NCBI GenBank assembly: GCA_031551965.1
Contig: JAVBMW010000017.1
Span: forward strand, 1-64,000
DNA length: 64,000 nucleotides
Source of the DNA: CALVGQ01 sp031551965
GTDB taxonomy: Bacteria > Bacillota_I > Bacilli_A > Erysipelotrichales > Erysipelotrichaceae
Direction: 5' to 3'
Part shown: in pieces, positions 26,084 to 35,190 of the stretch
Numbering within the stretch: position 1 is the first letter of the stretch
How the letters are laid out: each line of letters opens with the position of its first letter
The notes under the pieces: model-generated
Database searches by the model: none
What the model saw: the letters and a program-made list of their open reading frames with translations, nothing else
What the model was told of the DNA's origin: nothing
Program-made: the position numbers and the translations under genes

Positions 26084-26333
26084 TTGACAAACTTATTTAG
26101 TAGTTTAAAATATAGATGTAAATACATTGAACAAGACAAGATTTTTCTTATATGGATGTAGAGAGATTTGCGGTAGGTGAAAGCAGATTGAAGTTAAGTT
26201 AAATTACCACTTGGAAGTAGACTTTTGAAAAAGTTCCGGATTGCGACCGTTATCGTAGAGTGTGCATTCAGAAAATGAATGCAAATTAAGGTGGTACCGC
26301 GTAAACACGTCCTTATTTGGCGTGTTTTTTTGT
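26084..26333 (+). promoter_or_regulatory. T-box leader (threonine) with promoter and terminator, upstream of thrS
   Basis: Promoter TTGACA 26084-26089 and TAAAAT 26106-26111. The leader contains the specifier context TTACCACTTGG with ACC (threonine) at 26206-26208, the T-box core TTAAGGTGGTACCGCG (26286-26301) and a terminator with stem ACACGTCC/GGCGTGT and seven T (to 26332). Low charged tRNA-Thr should favour antitermination. Confidence 0.95.
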
Positions 26334-26351
26334 ATTTAAGGAGGAAATGAA

Positions 26352-28088
26352 ATGATCAACATTAAAGAAAATGAAAGTTTAAACACACTCAATCATAGTT
26401 GTGCTCATTTAATGGCTCAAGCTGTGAAACGAATTTATCCCAATGCCTTATTTTGGGTAGGACCTGTAGTAACTGAAGGGTTTTACTATGATATTGATTT
26501 AGGGGATGCAGTAATTAAAGAAGAAGATTTAGAAAAAATTGAAAAAGAGATGAAAAAAATCTCTAAAGATGGAAAAAGAATCGTTAGAAGAGAATTATCT
26601 AAAGCTGAAGCTCTAGAAGAATTTAAAAATGACCCATATAAACTCGATCTTATTTCAAATTTACCAGAAGATGAAGTGATCACAGCTTATAGCCAAGGTG
26701 AATTTACTGATCTTTGTCGCGGACCTCACGTTGAATCAGTGAAAGATATCAAGCACTTTAAATTATTAAAGGTTGCTGGTGCTTATTGGAAAGGTGATGC
26801 CAACAATAAGATGTTGCAACGCGTATACGGTATTTGTTTTGAATCTGAAGAGGATTTGAACCAACACCTGTACTTACTTGAAGAAGCTAAGAAAAGAGAC
26901 CATAAGAAGCTAGGACGCGAATTAGACTTATTTATGATGAGTGAGTATGCACCAGGGTTTCCATTCTTCTTACCAAACGGTATGATTTTTAGAAATATTC
27001 TTGAAAACTATTGGTATCAAGAGCATACAAAAGAAGGATACCTATTTGTGAAAACACCGATCATGATGTCAAAAGAATTGTGGGAATACTCAGGACACTG
27101 GGATAACTATCATGAAAATATGTATACATCTGAAATCGATGATCGTATGTTCTGTATTAAACCAATGAACTGCCCAGGGGGAATGCTTGTTTATAAAAAT
27201 GGGTATTATTCTTATAAAGACTTACCACTACGTGTTGGAGAACTTGGACAAGTTCACAGACATGAGGCAAGTGGAGCATTAAATGGATTGTTTAGAGTTC
27301 GTTCATTTACTCAGGATGATGCACATATCTTTATGACTGAAGATCAAATTGAATCGGAAGTTGTAAGGTTGATCAGCTTTATTGATCGTGTTTATGATGT
27401 ATTTGGTTTAACTTATAACATTGAGCTCTCAACTCGACCAGAAGAAAAATATATTGGTTCTATTGAGGTTTGGGATAAAGCTGAAAAGTCATTAGAAGCA
27501 GCATGTCATGCTGCAGGGAAAACTTGCAAGATCAATCCAGGTGATGGAGCATTCTATGGTCCAAAACTTGATTTCCATCTTACTGATAGTCTTGGACGAG
27601 TATGGCAATGTGGCACAATTCAATTGGATATGAACTTACCTGAGCGTTTTGATCTAACTTATGTTGATGCGGATGGAAGTAAAAAACGTCCTATTATGTT
27701 GCATCGCGTTATCTATGGATCAATTGAACGCTTTATTGGTATCTTAATTGAACACTTTGGTGGTTCTTTCCCACTTTGGTTAGCTCCTCAACAAATCACA
27801 ATCGTACCAGTTCACCATGAATTGCATTTAGAATATGCTGAAAAAATTCAAAAGATGTGCGAAGATGCACAACTTAGAAGCGTTATAGATGCAAGAAATG
27901 AAAAATTAGGTTATCGTATTCGTGAGGCACAAACTAAGAAAGTACCAGTACAAATCGTCATTGGAGATGGTGAAGTTGAAAATAATACAGTAACTATTCG
28001 TCGTCATGGCAAACAGGAAACTGTATCTATGAGTTTAACAGACTTTATTAGTGCAATGTCTTTAGAAGTAGAGAATAAGGTGCGATGA
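26352..28088 (+). CDS. thrS: threonine--tRNA ligase, lacking the N-terminal TGS domain
   Basis: Class II synthetase charging tRNA-Thr. At 578 residues it is about 60 shorter than usual because it begins directly with the editing domain (LNHSCAHLMAQAVKRIYP, containing the HxxxH zinc-like editing site), with no ubiquitin-like TGS domain. The catalytic core keeps MNCPGGM, the HRHEASGAL landmark and MLHRVIYGSIER (Cys/His/His zinc ligands); the C-terminal anticodon-binding domain starts APQQITIVPVHH. GGAGGAAA precedes ATG 26352 and no upstream in-frame extension encodes TGS. TGS-less ThrRS is known in some Firmicutes and mollicutes. It overlaps the next gene by four bases. Confidence 0.96.
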   Translation: MINIKENESLNTLNHSCAHLMAQAVKRIYPNALFWVGPVVTEGFYYDIDLGDAVIKEEDLEKIEKEMKKISKDGKRIVRRELSKAEALEEFKNDPYKLDLISNLPEDEVITAYSQGEFTDLCRGPHVESVKDIKHFKLLKVAGAYWKGDANNKMLQRVYGICFESEEDLNQHLYLLEEAKKRDHKKLGRELDLFMMSEYAPGFPFFLPNGMIFRNILENYWYQEHTKEGYLFVKTPIMMSKELWEYSGHWDNYHENMYTSEIDDRMFCIKPMNCPGGMLVYKNGYYSYKDLPLRVGELGQVHRHEASGALNGLFRVRSFTQDDAHIFMTEDQIESEVVRLISFIDRVYDVFGLTYNIELSTRPEEKYIGSIEVWDKAEKSLEAACHAAGKTCKINPGDGAFYGPKLDFHLTDSLGRVWQCGTIQLDMNLPERFDLTYVDADGSKKRPIMLHRVIYGSIERFIGILIEHFGGSFPLWLAPQQITIVPVHHELHLEYAEKIQKMCEDAQLRSVIDARNEKLGYRIREAQTKKVPVQIVIGDGEVENNTVTIRRHGKQETVSMSLTDFISAMSLEVENKVR

Positions 28089-29041
28089 AAAAAATATTAG
28101 CAATTCTTACAGTATTCATTCTTTTAGCTGGTTGTTCAGGTAGTCCAAAAATTGAACCTACTCCAGAATCAACACCAGTGGTACAAGTAAATCCATTATT
28201 AGAACCAACAACATTATCAGTATTATCACCAAGTGGTGCTCCGGCATTATCGCTTTTGAATCTCATTCAATCAAGCCCTGAACAGATTACGATCGTTGAT
28301 GGTGCAGAGCCATTACAAGCGGCATTTGTCAATCCAAATCCAGAATATGATGTTTTGTTGGCGCCAATCAATTTAGGTGTTAAACTTGGTTTGGCAGGTA
28401 AAACCGAATATGAACTTGCAGCCGTGATCACTTGGGGTAACTTATTCATTTTAGGTACTGAAGGTGTGCTTCAAGATCCAACTAAAAAAATTGCAGTGTT
28501 TGGTGAAGGTGCAGTACCAGGAGCAATATTCAATGATTTAATTGAACCATTAGGAATCCTTGCAGAAATTGTTTATTATCCCTCTGTTACAGAAGCACAG
28601 GCAGCCTTGCTTTCAAATAAGGCAGATGCAGCAATGATCGCAGAGCCTGCAGCTACCGCAACAATCGCCAAAGCGAAAGAAATGGGTAAGGAGTTACTTG
28701 TAATTGCAGATGTGCAGGCAAGTTGGAAAGAAAAGTATGGTTCAGTCGGTTATGCTCAAGCAGGTGTATTCGTTTTGAAATCAAGTAATCAAAATAAGTC
28801 TGCTGATGTACAAACTCTTTTGGATAACATAGCGCAAACAATTGTGAACGGTAATGATCCAGAAAAAAATGCTGAACTAGTGGAAGCAATCAATGCAATC
28901 GGACCTCAGACAATAGGTGTTCCTTCTGCTGAATTGATTGGTAAAACATATTCTAAGTTAAATTTAGACTATATGCCTGCAAATATGGTCACAAAACAAC
29001 TCAATGAAATTATGTTTCTATTCGGTATCATTGTAGATTAA
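28085..29041 (+). CDS. ABC transporter substrate-binding lipoprotein (SsuA/ThiY-like)
   Basis: 318 residues; lipoprotein signal with LLAGC (Cys 17), a Pro/Thr/Glu linker, then a class II binding-protein fold of the NMT1/SsuA type (LSPSGAPALSLLNLI, AAFVNPNPEYDVLLAPINLG, VGYAQAGVFVLKSS). ATG 28085 overlaps the thrS stop (ATGA), so it is coupled to a T-box-controlled synthetase. The likely permease partner is at 34309, five genes away; no importer ATPase is in the window. The substrate is unknown; a link to amino-acid or vitamin supply is only suggested by the T-box. Confidence 0.82.
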   Translation: MKKILAILTVFILLAGCSGSPKIEPTPESTPVVQVNPLLEPTTLSVLSPSGAPALSLLNLIQSSPEQITIVDGAEPLQAAFVNPNPEYDVLLAPINLGVKLGLAGKTEYELAAVITWGNLFILGTEGVLQDPTKKIAVFGEGAVPGAIFNDLIEPLGILAEIVYYPSVTEAQAALLSNKADAAMIAEPAATATIAKAKEMGKELLVIADVQASWKEKYGSVGYAQAGVFVLKSSNQNKSADVQTLLDNIAQTIVNGNDPEKNAELVEAINAIGPQTIGVPSAELIGKTYSKLNLDYMPANMVTKQLNEIMFLFGIIVD

Positions 29042-29046
29042 CTATT

Positions 29047-29082
29047 AAACAACTCAAATCTTTGATTTTGGGTTGTTTTTAG
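29047..29082 (+). terminator. Rho-independent terminator
   Basis: Stem AACAACTCAAATC (29048-29060) / GATTTTGGGTTGTT (29064-29077) with G-U pairs and a T run. Confidence 0.85.
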
Positions 29083-29109
29083 TGTATTCTTGTTTAAGAG
29101 GATGAGTTT

Positions 29110-29808
29110 ATGGTATATAAAATTGCGATTTGTGATGATGAAAATGTTGAATCACAATATATTTTATCAATCGTTGAAAAATGGTCAAATGAGAACAATG
29201 TAGAAATCAAGGTTGATCGTTTTAATTCAGCTGAGGCATTTTTATTTCATTATGCAGAGTCAAATGATTACGATATTTTTTTATTGGATATCGAAATGGG
29301 AAAGATGGATGGAGTAACACTTGCGAAAAAAATAAGAAAAGATAATGAAACAGTTCAAATTATTTTTATTACTGGATATTCTAACTATATATCAGAGGGA
29401 TATGAAGTTGCGGCTTTACATTATTTAATGAAACCTGTAAATGAAAAAAAGCTATTTGAAGTTTTAAACAGAGCTGTATTAAAAATCGAAAAAAACGAAC
29501 GTGTTTTAATCATTGAACATGCAAAGGAAATGGTTCGTTGTCCTCTTTATGAAATTGCATATCTTGAAGTAAATCAAAATTATGTAACTATCCATGCTAA
29601 ACAAAGCTTTACTGTTAAAAAAACATTGAAAGATTTTGAAGAATTGTTGGATGAACGATTTTATCGCATTGGTCGATCCTTCATTATTAATCTAAATATG
29701 ATCGAGCGTGTTACGAAAATGGAAGTCATTTTATCAAATGGATCAAGTATTCCACTTCCAAGAGGACAATATGATTCTTTGAATCAAGCCATCATTAAGC
29801 ATAGCTAA
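29110..29808 (+). CDS. LytTR-family response regulator (AgrA-like)
   Basis: 232 residues. The receiver domain (1-120) has acidic pair D9/D10, phosphoacceptor D60 in IFLLDIEMG, and K in the LMKP loop. The C-terminal LytTR DNA-binding domain begins about residue 140 (YEIAYLEVNQNYVTIHAKQ landmark) and includes FYRIGRSFIINLNMI. GAGGATG precedes ATG 29110. It pairs with the GHKL kinase 11 bases downstream; two ABC exporter genes follow, the likely targets (inference). No obvious LytTR direct-repeat site was found. Confidence 0.92.
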   Translation: MVYKIAICDDENVESQYILSIVEKWSNENNVEIKVDRFNSAEAFLFHYAESNDYDIFLLDIEMGKMDGVTLAKKIRKDNETVQIIFITGYSNYISEGYEVAALHYLMKPVNEKKLFEVLNRAVLKIEKNERVLIIEHAKEMVRCPLYEIAYLEVNQNYVTIHAKQSFTVKKTLKDFEELLDERFYRIGRSFIINLNMIERVTKMEVILSNGSSIPLPRGQYDSLNQAIIKHS

Positions 29809-29819
29809 AAGGAGATTTT

Positions 29820-30521
29820 ATGGGACTATTTTCTAAAAAAGTTGATAAAGAATTAGCTGAATATCAAAGAGAACTTATTGAAATTCATTATGCTGAAGTA
29901 AATAATATGTATACAGAAATGCGTGGATGGCGACATGATTATCGCAACCATATCCAAACAATGAAAGTGCATGCTTTACATGGTGATTTAGATGCGATCA
30001 AGAAGTATTTGGACCAACTAGATACAGATCTTCAAAGAGTAGATACAATGATCAAAACAGGTAATGCAATGACAGATGCAATTTTAAGTAGTAAAATTTC
30101 TCTTGCAAAATCAAAAGATATTCAAGTGAAGGCAGAGGCAAATATTTCATTAGCTTTAACGACTTCTGAACTTGATTTATGTGCAATCCTTGGTAATTTG
30201 TTCGACAATGCAATAGAAGCGAGTATGGAATTACCAGTTGAAAAACGTTTGATTCGCGTTTATATGGATATAAAAAATACACAATTGTATATTTCATTTA
30301 CAAATTTTACTGCTTCCAAAAAAATGTCTAAAATAAGTGGACGGTTCAATACTACAAAAGGGGAAGGCAGAGGGCTTGGATTAACTAGAATTGATAGTAT
30401 TATTGAAAAGTATGAAGGTTACATAAGTCGTAATAGTGAAGATGGTGCCTTTACTACTGAAATACTCATTCCCCAAATCAACAGTTCATCCCCAAAAATA
30501 ATAGATTCATCACTAAAATAA
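29820..30521 (+). CDS. GHKL sensor histidine kinase without membrane domain
   Basis: 233 residues. A short N-terminal helix, then WRHDYRNHIQTM with phosphoacceptor H39 (LytS/AgrC-type H-box), a dimerisation helix, and the GHKL ATPase domain with LGNLFDNAIEAS (N-box) and GEGRGLGLTRIDSIIEKYEG (G-box). AgrC-like kinases normally carry a 6-7 segment membrane sensor; it is missing here and the protein looks cytosolic. AAGGAGA precedes ATG 29820. What it senses may be an internal signal or the neighbouring ABC proteins. Confidence 0.9.
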   Translation: MGLFSKKVDKELAEYQRELIEIHYAEVNNMYTEMRGWRHDYRNHIQTMKVHALHGDLDAIKKYLDQLDTDLQRVDTMIKTGNAMTDAILSSKISLAKSKDIQVKAEANISLALTTSELDLCAILGNLFDNAIEASMELPVEKRLIRVYMDIKNTQLYISFTNFTASKKMSKISGRFNTTKGEGRGLGLTRIDSIIEKYEGYISRNSEDGAFTTEILIPQINSSSPKIIDSSLK

Positions 30522-30566
30522 CTAAAAAAAGAATGTTTATATTAAGATGTTTTTGAGGTGCTGATA

Positions 30567-32375
30567 ATGAACAAGAAAAAACCAAAATACAATCTTTGGC
30601 AAATGATATACTACATGATCAAAATAGCGTGGAAAGTGCGTAAAACTGTATTAATTAATTGTTTAATTACAGCATTTTTTTTCGTTGTTGCTAGTTTTAC
30701 GGAGTTAATGTTTGTACCAGCAATTTTGAATCAAGTTGAAAGTGCAATTGAAATTGTCAAACTAATAAAATTAATCATTTTTTTCACTCTTGCTTTGACT
30801 TTGATCAATGGGCTTAATTCCTATCTTTCCATTCAGCCATTATTCGCTAGAGTTGAAGTACGAATATGTATTGTGAATATGATCAATATGAAATTTTCAA
30901 AAACATCTTTTCCAAACACAGAAAATCCTAAAGTAACTGAGATATTGGAAAAGTCAAAACAAATCGTTAGTAATAATACAGATTCTGCTGAGGTGATTTG
31001 GACAACACTTACCGACTTTATAAAGAATTTATTTGGTTTTAGTATTTATTTGATTGTGTTATCTACATTAAACACATTTTTAATCAACATCGTATTAGTT
31101 ACAACCATCGTTGGATTTTTATTTACTAAGAGAATCAATGAATGGGCACATCAAAATCGTGATATGGAAGAAGCTTATATTAAAAAAATGTCTTATATTT
31201 CAAGAGAAGCTGAGAATCTTTCTTTAGCGAAAGATGTGCGAATTTATGGCATGAAAACCTGGATGGATGATGTTTACCGTAGTACTTTAAATTTATATCA
31301 TGCGTTTATTTACAAAAGAGAATCGATTTATCTTTTAGCGAACGGTGTTGATGTGATTTTAACCGTTTTACGGAATGGAATCGCTTATTTCTATTTGCTC
31401 AATTTAGTTATTAATTCAAGTTTACCGGCATCAGAATTTATATTATACTTTAATGCAATAAGTGGTTTTACCACTTGGATCACTGGAATACTTTCTAGTT
31501 TATTGAAACTTCATCAACAATGTCTAGATTTATCGATAGTAAGAGAATTTGTTGAACTTTCAGAACCTTTTCGTTTTGAAGGTGGAATTGAAATTCCAAA
31601 AGAAAATGAGTATACTATTGAACTTAAAAATGTAACATATTACTATTCTGGATTTGAAAAACCAACAATTGAAAACATGAATTTAATCATAAAACCAAAA
31701 GAGAAACTTGCAGTCGTTGGGTTAAATGGTGCAGGTAAGACAACGCTGGTTAAATTAATTTGTGGTTTTTATGATCCAACAGAGGGGGAAGTACTACTTA
31801 ATGGAGTTGATATAAGAAAATTTAATCGTCAAGATTATTACGCTTTACTCTCTGCTGTATTTCAACAATTTTCGGTTTTGGATGTGAGTATTGCAGAGAA
31901 TGTTGCTCAAACAATTGATTATGATGAAGAACGAGTACTCAAATGCTTAGAATTAGCTGGACTTAGTGAAAAAGTAAATTCTTTTGAAAACCAGCATTTA
32001 ACACATATTGGTAAAAATGTCTATGAGGATAGTATTGAACTTTCAGGAGGCCAAACTCAAAGGCTGATGCTTGCAAGAGCATTATATAAACAAGCACCCA
32101 TCATTGTTTTAGATGAACCAACTGCAGCATTAGATCCAATCGCAGAGAATGATATTTATTTAAAGTACAACGAAATGACTAAAAATTGTACTTCAATATT
32201 TATATCCCACCGTTTAGCTTCAACTCGTTTTTGTGATCGCATCTTATTTTTGGAAAATGGTGCGATTACAGAAATGGGTACTCATGAAGAACTAATAAAA
32301 TTAAATCAAAAATATGCTGATTTATTTAATGTTCAAAGTAAATACTACAAAGAAGGGGGACACGATCATGAATAA
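30567..32375 (+). CDS. ABC exporter half-transporter, subunit 1
   Basis: 602 residues: an N-terminal six-helix exporter domain (about 1-320) and a C-terminal ABC domain with Walker A GLNGAGKT, signature LSGGQ, Walker B IVLDEPTAALDP and H-loop ISHRLAS. No peptidase C39 domain, so it does not itself cleave leader peptides. ATG 30567 follows GAGGTG (30555-30560). Its last eight bases overlap subunit 2, suggesting a heterodimer. With the upstream LytTR/GHKL pair it forms a regulated export module; the cargo is unknown and no small precursor peptide was seen nearby. Confidence 0.9.
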   Translation: MNKKKPKYNLWQMIYYMIKIAWKVRKTVLINCLITAFFFVVASFTELMFVPAILNQVESAIEIVKLIKLIIFFTLALTLINGLNSYLSIQPLFARVEVRICIVNMINMKFSKTSFPNTENPKVTEILEKSKQIVSNNTDSAEVIWTTLTDFIKNLFGFSIYLIVLSTLNTFLINIVLVTTIVGFLFTKRINEWAHQNRDMEEAYIKKMSYISREAENLSLAKDVRIYGMKTWMDDVYRSTLNLYHAFIYKRESIYLLANGVDVILTVLRNGIAYFYLLNLVINSSLPASEFILYFNAISGFTTWITGILSSLLKLHQQCLDLSIVREFVELSEPFRFEGGIEIPKENEYTIELKNVTYYYSGFEKPTIENMNLIIKPKEKLAVVGLNGAGKTTLVKLICGFYDPTEGEVLLNGVDIRKFNRQDYYALLSAVFQQFSVLDVSIAENVAQTIDYDEERVLKCLELAGLSEKVNSFENQHLTHIGKNVYEDSIELSGGQTQRLMLARALYKQAPIIVLDEPTAALDPIAENDIYLKYNEMTKNCTSIFISHRLASTRFCDRILFLENGAITEMGTHEELIKLNQKYADLFNVQSKYYKEGGHDHE

Positions 32376-34233
32376 TGAAAAAATAACTTTTCGTGAAACC
32401 TTTAATGTGCATTACAGGTCTTTTAAATTATTGAATAAGCAATGTCCGCATGTGTTTTTATCAAATGTGTTGTATTCTATTGCAATTGCGATCGCACCTT
32501 ATATCAGATTATATTGTTCAGCACTGATCATCAATGAGTTAGCTGGTAATAGAGATATTTTAATATTGAAGAAACTTGTATTTATCACTCTTCTAGTTAC
32601 TTTATGTACGGAAATTATCATCGCAGTTTGTTTGCGTTTTAAAACAATGAAACGATCAACGTATTGGTATGATAAAAATAAACTATACACAGATAAAATC
32701 TTAAGTCTTGATTTTTATCATTTAGACAATCAAAAAACACACGATCTTCGATATCAAATTTTACAAAATGAACGAATGGGAGGATGGGGTTTTGGAAGAA
32801 TCGTTATTTTATATTGTGAAGATTTTACGAAATCAATAATAAAAATAATATGTTCGATGGCTTTCACTATATCATTATTTACTTCGCCAATTATGAGTAA
32901 TGATCCATCGTTAAAATTTTTAAGTCATCCAATGTTTATTTGTTTAATATTATTGTTACTTATTATGGTCACAGTAGTTGCCCCAATGCTTACTACAAAG
33001 GCAAATAGCTATTGGACTAAATTTGCGGATGATAGAAAAGAAGGTAATCGAATTTTTAGTTACTTTGGTTTTCTTTCATTCACTAGAGAAAGAGCAATGG
33101 ATATCCGAATTTATAATCAACAAGATATAGGTGAACATTATTTATTATTGAATAAAGATTTTACTCCTGATTCAAAACTTGCTGCATGTGCTCGAGGACC
33201 TATGGGTTTGTTGATTGCGTGTTCATCAATGATGACTAGTTTATTTACGGGAATTATTTATTTATATGTCTGTTTAAAAGCTTGGGCTAAGGCATTTGGT
33301 ATTGGATCGATATTGCAGTATGTTGGAGCTATTTCATCGTTTACGGAAGGTGTTTCTTTGCTTATGCAAACATTAGGAGATATTAAAAATAATACTTACT
33401 TCATTAAGAACACATTTAAATTTCGGGATTTGGACAATGATATGTATATTGGATCATTAACGACTGAAAAAAGAGCTGATAAAAATTATGAGATCGAATT
33501 TGAGAATGTTTCTTTTAAATATCCAAATATGGATGAATATGCATTAAAAAATGTATCTATGAAATTTAAAATTGGAAAACGACTTGCAGTTATTGGCGAA
33601 AATGGCTCAGGAAAAACAACATTTATTAAATTGCTTTGTCGTTTATACGATCCAACGGAAGGTCGAATCTTATTGAATGGTATTGATATTCGAAAATATA
33701 AAACTGAGGATTATATGCAACTATTTTCGGTTGTGTTTCAAGATTTTAAACTCTTGGCATTTTCGTTAGATGCTAATGTTGCAGCTAAACAAAACGGAAA
33801 CCGTGAAAAAATAATCGATTGTTTATCCCAAGCAGGATTTCGTGATCGACTTGATACGATGACAGATGGAATCGATACTTATTTATATAAAGAATTCAGC
33901 CTACAAGGGGTTGAAGTATCAGGGGGAGAAGCTCAAAAAATAGCACTTGCCCGTGCCTTATATAAAAATGCTCCATTTATGATATTGGATGAACCTACCG
34001 CTGCATTAGATCCGCTTGCAGAAGCAGAAATCTATACAAAATTTAATGAAATTATTACTGATAAAACAGCTATTTATATTAGTCATCGTTTATCATCATG
34101 TAAATTTTGTGATGAAATCGTAGTATTTGATCAAGGAGAGATTAAACAATATGGTACACATGTTACTTTGCTTTTAGAGAAAGATAAAAAATACTATGAA
34201 CTATGGCATGCTCAAGCTCAATATTACAATTAA
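32368..34233 (+). CDS. ABC exporter half-transporter, subunit 2
   Basis: 621 residues, with an N-terminal membrane domain (about 1-345) and an ABC domain with Walker A GENGSGKT, signature VSGGEAQK (E in place of Q), Walker B MILDEPTAALDP and H-loop ISHRLSS. Both ATP sites look competent. ATG 32368 lies after AAGGGGG inside the end of subunit 1, overlapping by eight bases; earlier in-frame codons would overlap more. The membrane domain differs strongly from subunit 1, as in heterodimeric exporters. A terminator follows. Confidence 0.9.
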   Translation: MNNEKITFRETFNVHYRSFKLLNKQCPHVFLSNVLYSIAIAIAPYIRLYCSALIINELAGNRDILILKKLVFITLLVTLCTEIIIAVCLRFKTMKRSTYWYDKNKLYTDKILSLDFYHLDNQKTHDLRYQILQNERMGGWGFGRIVILYCEDFTKSIIKIICSMAFTISLFTSPIMSNDPSLKFLSHPMFICLILLLLIMVTVVAPMLTTKANSYWTKFADDRKEGNRIFSYFGFLSFTRERAMDIRIYNQQDIGEHYLLLNKDFTPDSKLAACARGPMGLLIACSSMMTSLFTGIIYLYVCLKAWAKAFGIGSILQYVGAISSFTEGVSLLMQTLGDIKNNTYFIKNTFKFRDLDNDMYIGSLTTEKRADKNYEIEFENVSFKYPNMDEYALKNVSMKFKIGKRLAVIGENGSGKTTFIKLLCRLYDPTEGRILLNGIDIRKYKTEDYMQLFSVVFQDFKLLAFSLDANVAAKQNGNREKIIDCLSQAGFRDRLDTMTDGIDTYLYKEFSLQGVEVSGGEAQKIALARALYKNAPFMILDEPTAALDPLAEAEIYTKFNEIITDKTAIYISHRLSSCKFCDEIVVFDQGEIKQYGTHVTLLLEKDKKYYELWHAQAQYYN

Positions 34234-34240
34234 AACAAAT

Positions 34241-34272
34241 CAGAAAGACCTCGTTTGGTCTTTCATTTTGTG
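34241..34272 (+). terminator. Rho-independent terminator
   Basis: Stem GAAAGACC (34243-34250) / GGTCTTTC (34257-34264) and T-rich tail. Confidence 0.85.
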
Positions 34273-34308
34273 GTAAACTTATTGTAGTTAACTTAGAAAG
34301 GATCGCTT

Positions 34309-35031
34309 ATGAAAAAACAAAGTGCAATTACAATCTTCATTTTACTTATGCTTTGGTTTTTTCTGAGTCTTTCGATTGGAAATGATATTTTACTTCCAAA
34401 TCCAGTACAGGTTATAGAAAAAATGATAAACCAGATCCAATCACCTGTTTTTTATCAGACAATATTTTTGACATTAATAAGAATGTTAAAAGGATTGGGA
34501 TTTTCATTATTATTAGCGATGATGATTGCAGTATTTCAAGATATTATTCCATCATTAAAAGATTATTTCAATCCAATCAATGCATTGATAAAAACAATAC
34601 CAAATATATCCTACATTATTATTATTCTTATTTGGTTTGGTTCCGAAATCAGTGTTACGATTATTACTTTTTTAATTTTATTTCCAACATTTTATTCAAG
34701 TTTAACATTAGGATTTGATCAATTTAATAAATCAACAATTGAATTATTTAAAATGTATCCTGTAACATTTAATGAAAAATATATAAAAATTGCCCCTAAA
34801 ATTATTTTGCCATATTTAATTAATAGTCTAAAACTATCATTTGGTTTAGGTTTTAAAGTTTCTATCATGGCTGAAATTTTAGGTCAGGTTAAAGGTGGAG
34901 TAGGGCGACAAATGCATTTCAGTAAAATCAATTTGGATATGGTCAGTATCTTTGCATGGACACTTTGGATCGTACTCATTTGCGGTTTATTCGATTTTGG
35001 ATTTGAATTAATACACCATAAAAAACAATAA
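34309..35031 (+). CDS. ABC importer permease (SsuC/TauC-like)
   Basis: 240 residues, about six membrane segments. LPNPVQVIEKMINQI near the N-terminus is the SsuC/ThiX-type pattern, and FNEKYIKIAPKIILPYLINSL is the coupling loop that meets the ATPase. AAAGGATC precedes ATG 34309. It fits the binding protein at 28085, but the two are separated by the LytTR-GHKL-ABC genes; no cognate ATPase is adjacent. It has its own terminators on both sides. Confidence 0.82.
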   Translation: MKKQSAITIFILLMLWFFLSLSIGNDILLPNPVQVIEKMINQIQSPVFYQTIFLTLIRMLKGLGFSLLLAMMIAVFQDIIPSLKDYFNPINALIKTIPNISYIIIILIWFGSEISVTIITFLILFPTFYSSLTLGFDQFNKSTIELFKMYPVTFNEKYIKIAPKIILPYLINSLKLSFGLGFKVSIMAEILGQVKGGVGRQMHFSKINLDMVSIFAWTLWIVLICGLFDFGFELIHHKKQ

Positions 35032-35037
35032 AGATTT

Positions 35038-35070
35038 AAGAATTATTTATAGTGAATAGTTCTTTTCTTT
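35038..35070 (+). terminator. Rho-independent terminator
   Basis: Stem AAGAATTATT / AATAGTTCTT (one G-U pair) followed by TTCTTTT. Confidence 0.7.
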
Positions 35071-35121
35071 TGTTCGGATTTGAGATATCTTATTTATCTT
35101 ATTATTTTGATAATTTTACTA

Positions 35122-35174
35122 TTTACATACTTATTGAAAAGTTGTATAATCTATTTAGATAAATTTCTAAATAG
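35122..35174 (+). promoter_or_regulatory. promoter and SdpR-type operator
   Basis: TTTACA 35122-35127 and TATAAT 35145-35150 with 17-bp spacing. A perfect inverted repeat CTATTTAGA (35151-35159) / TCTAAATAG (35166-35174) follows the -10 directly, the expected place for autorepression by the ArsR/SdpR protein at 35191. Confidence 0.85.
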
Positions 35175-35190
35175 ATAGGAGGACGAATAT

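Noticed and set aside
30522..30566. A small signal-peptide precursor gene between the kinase and exporter
   Set aside because: The 45-base gap holds no start codon with an open frame of useful length.
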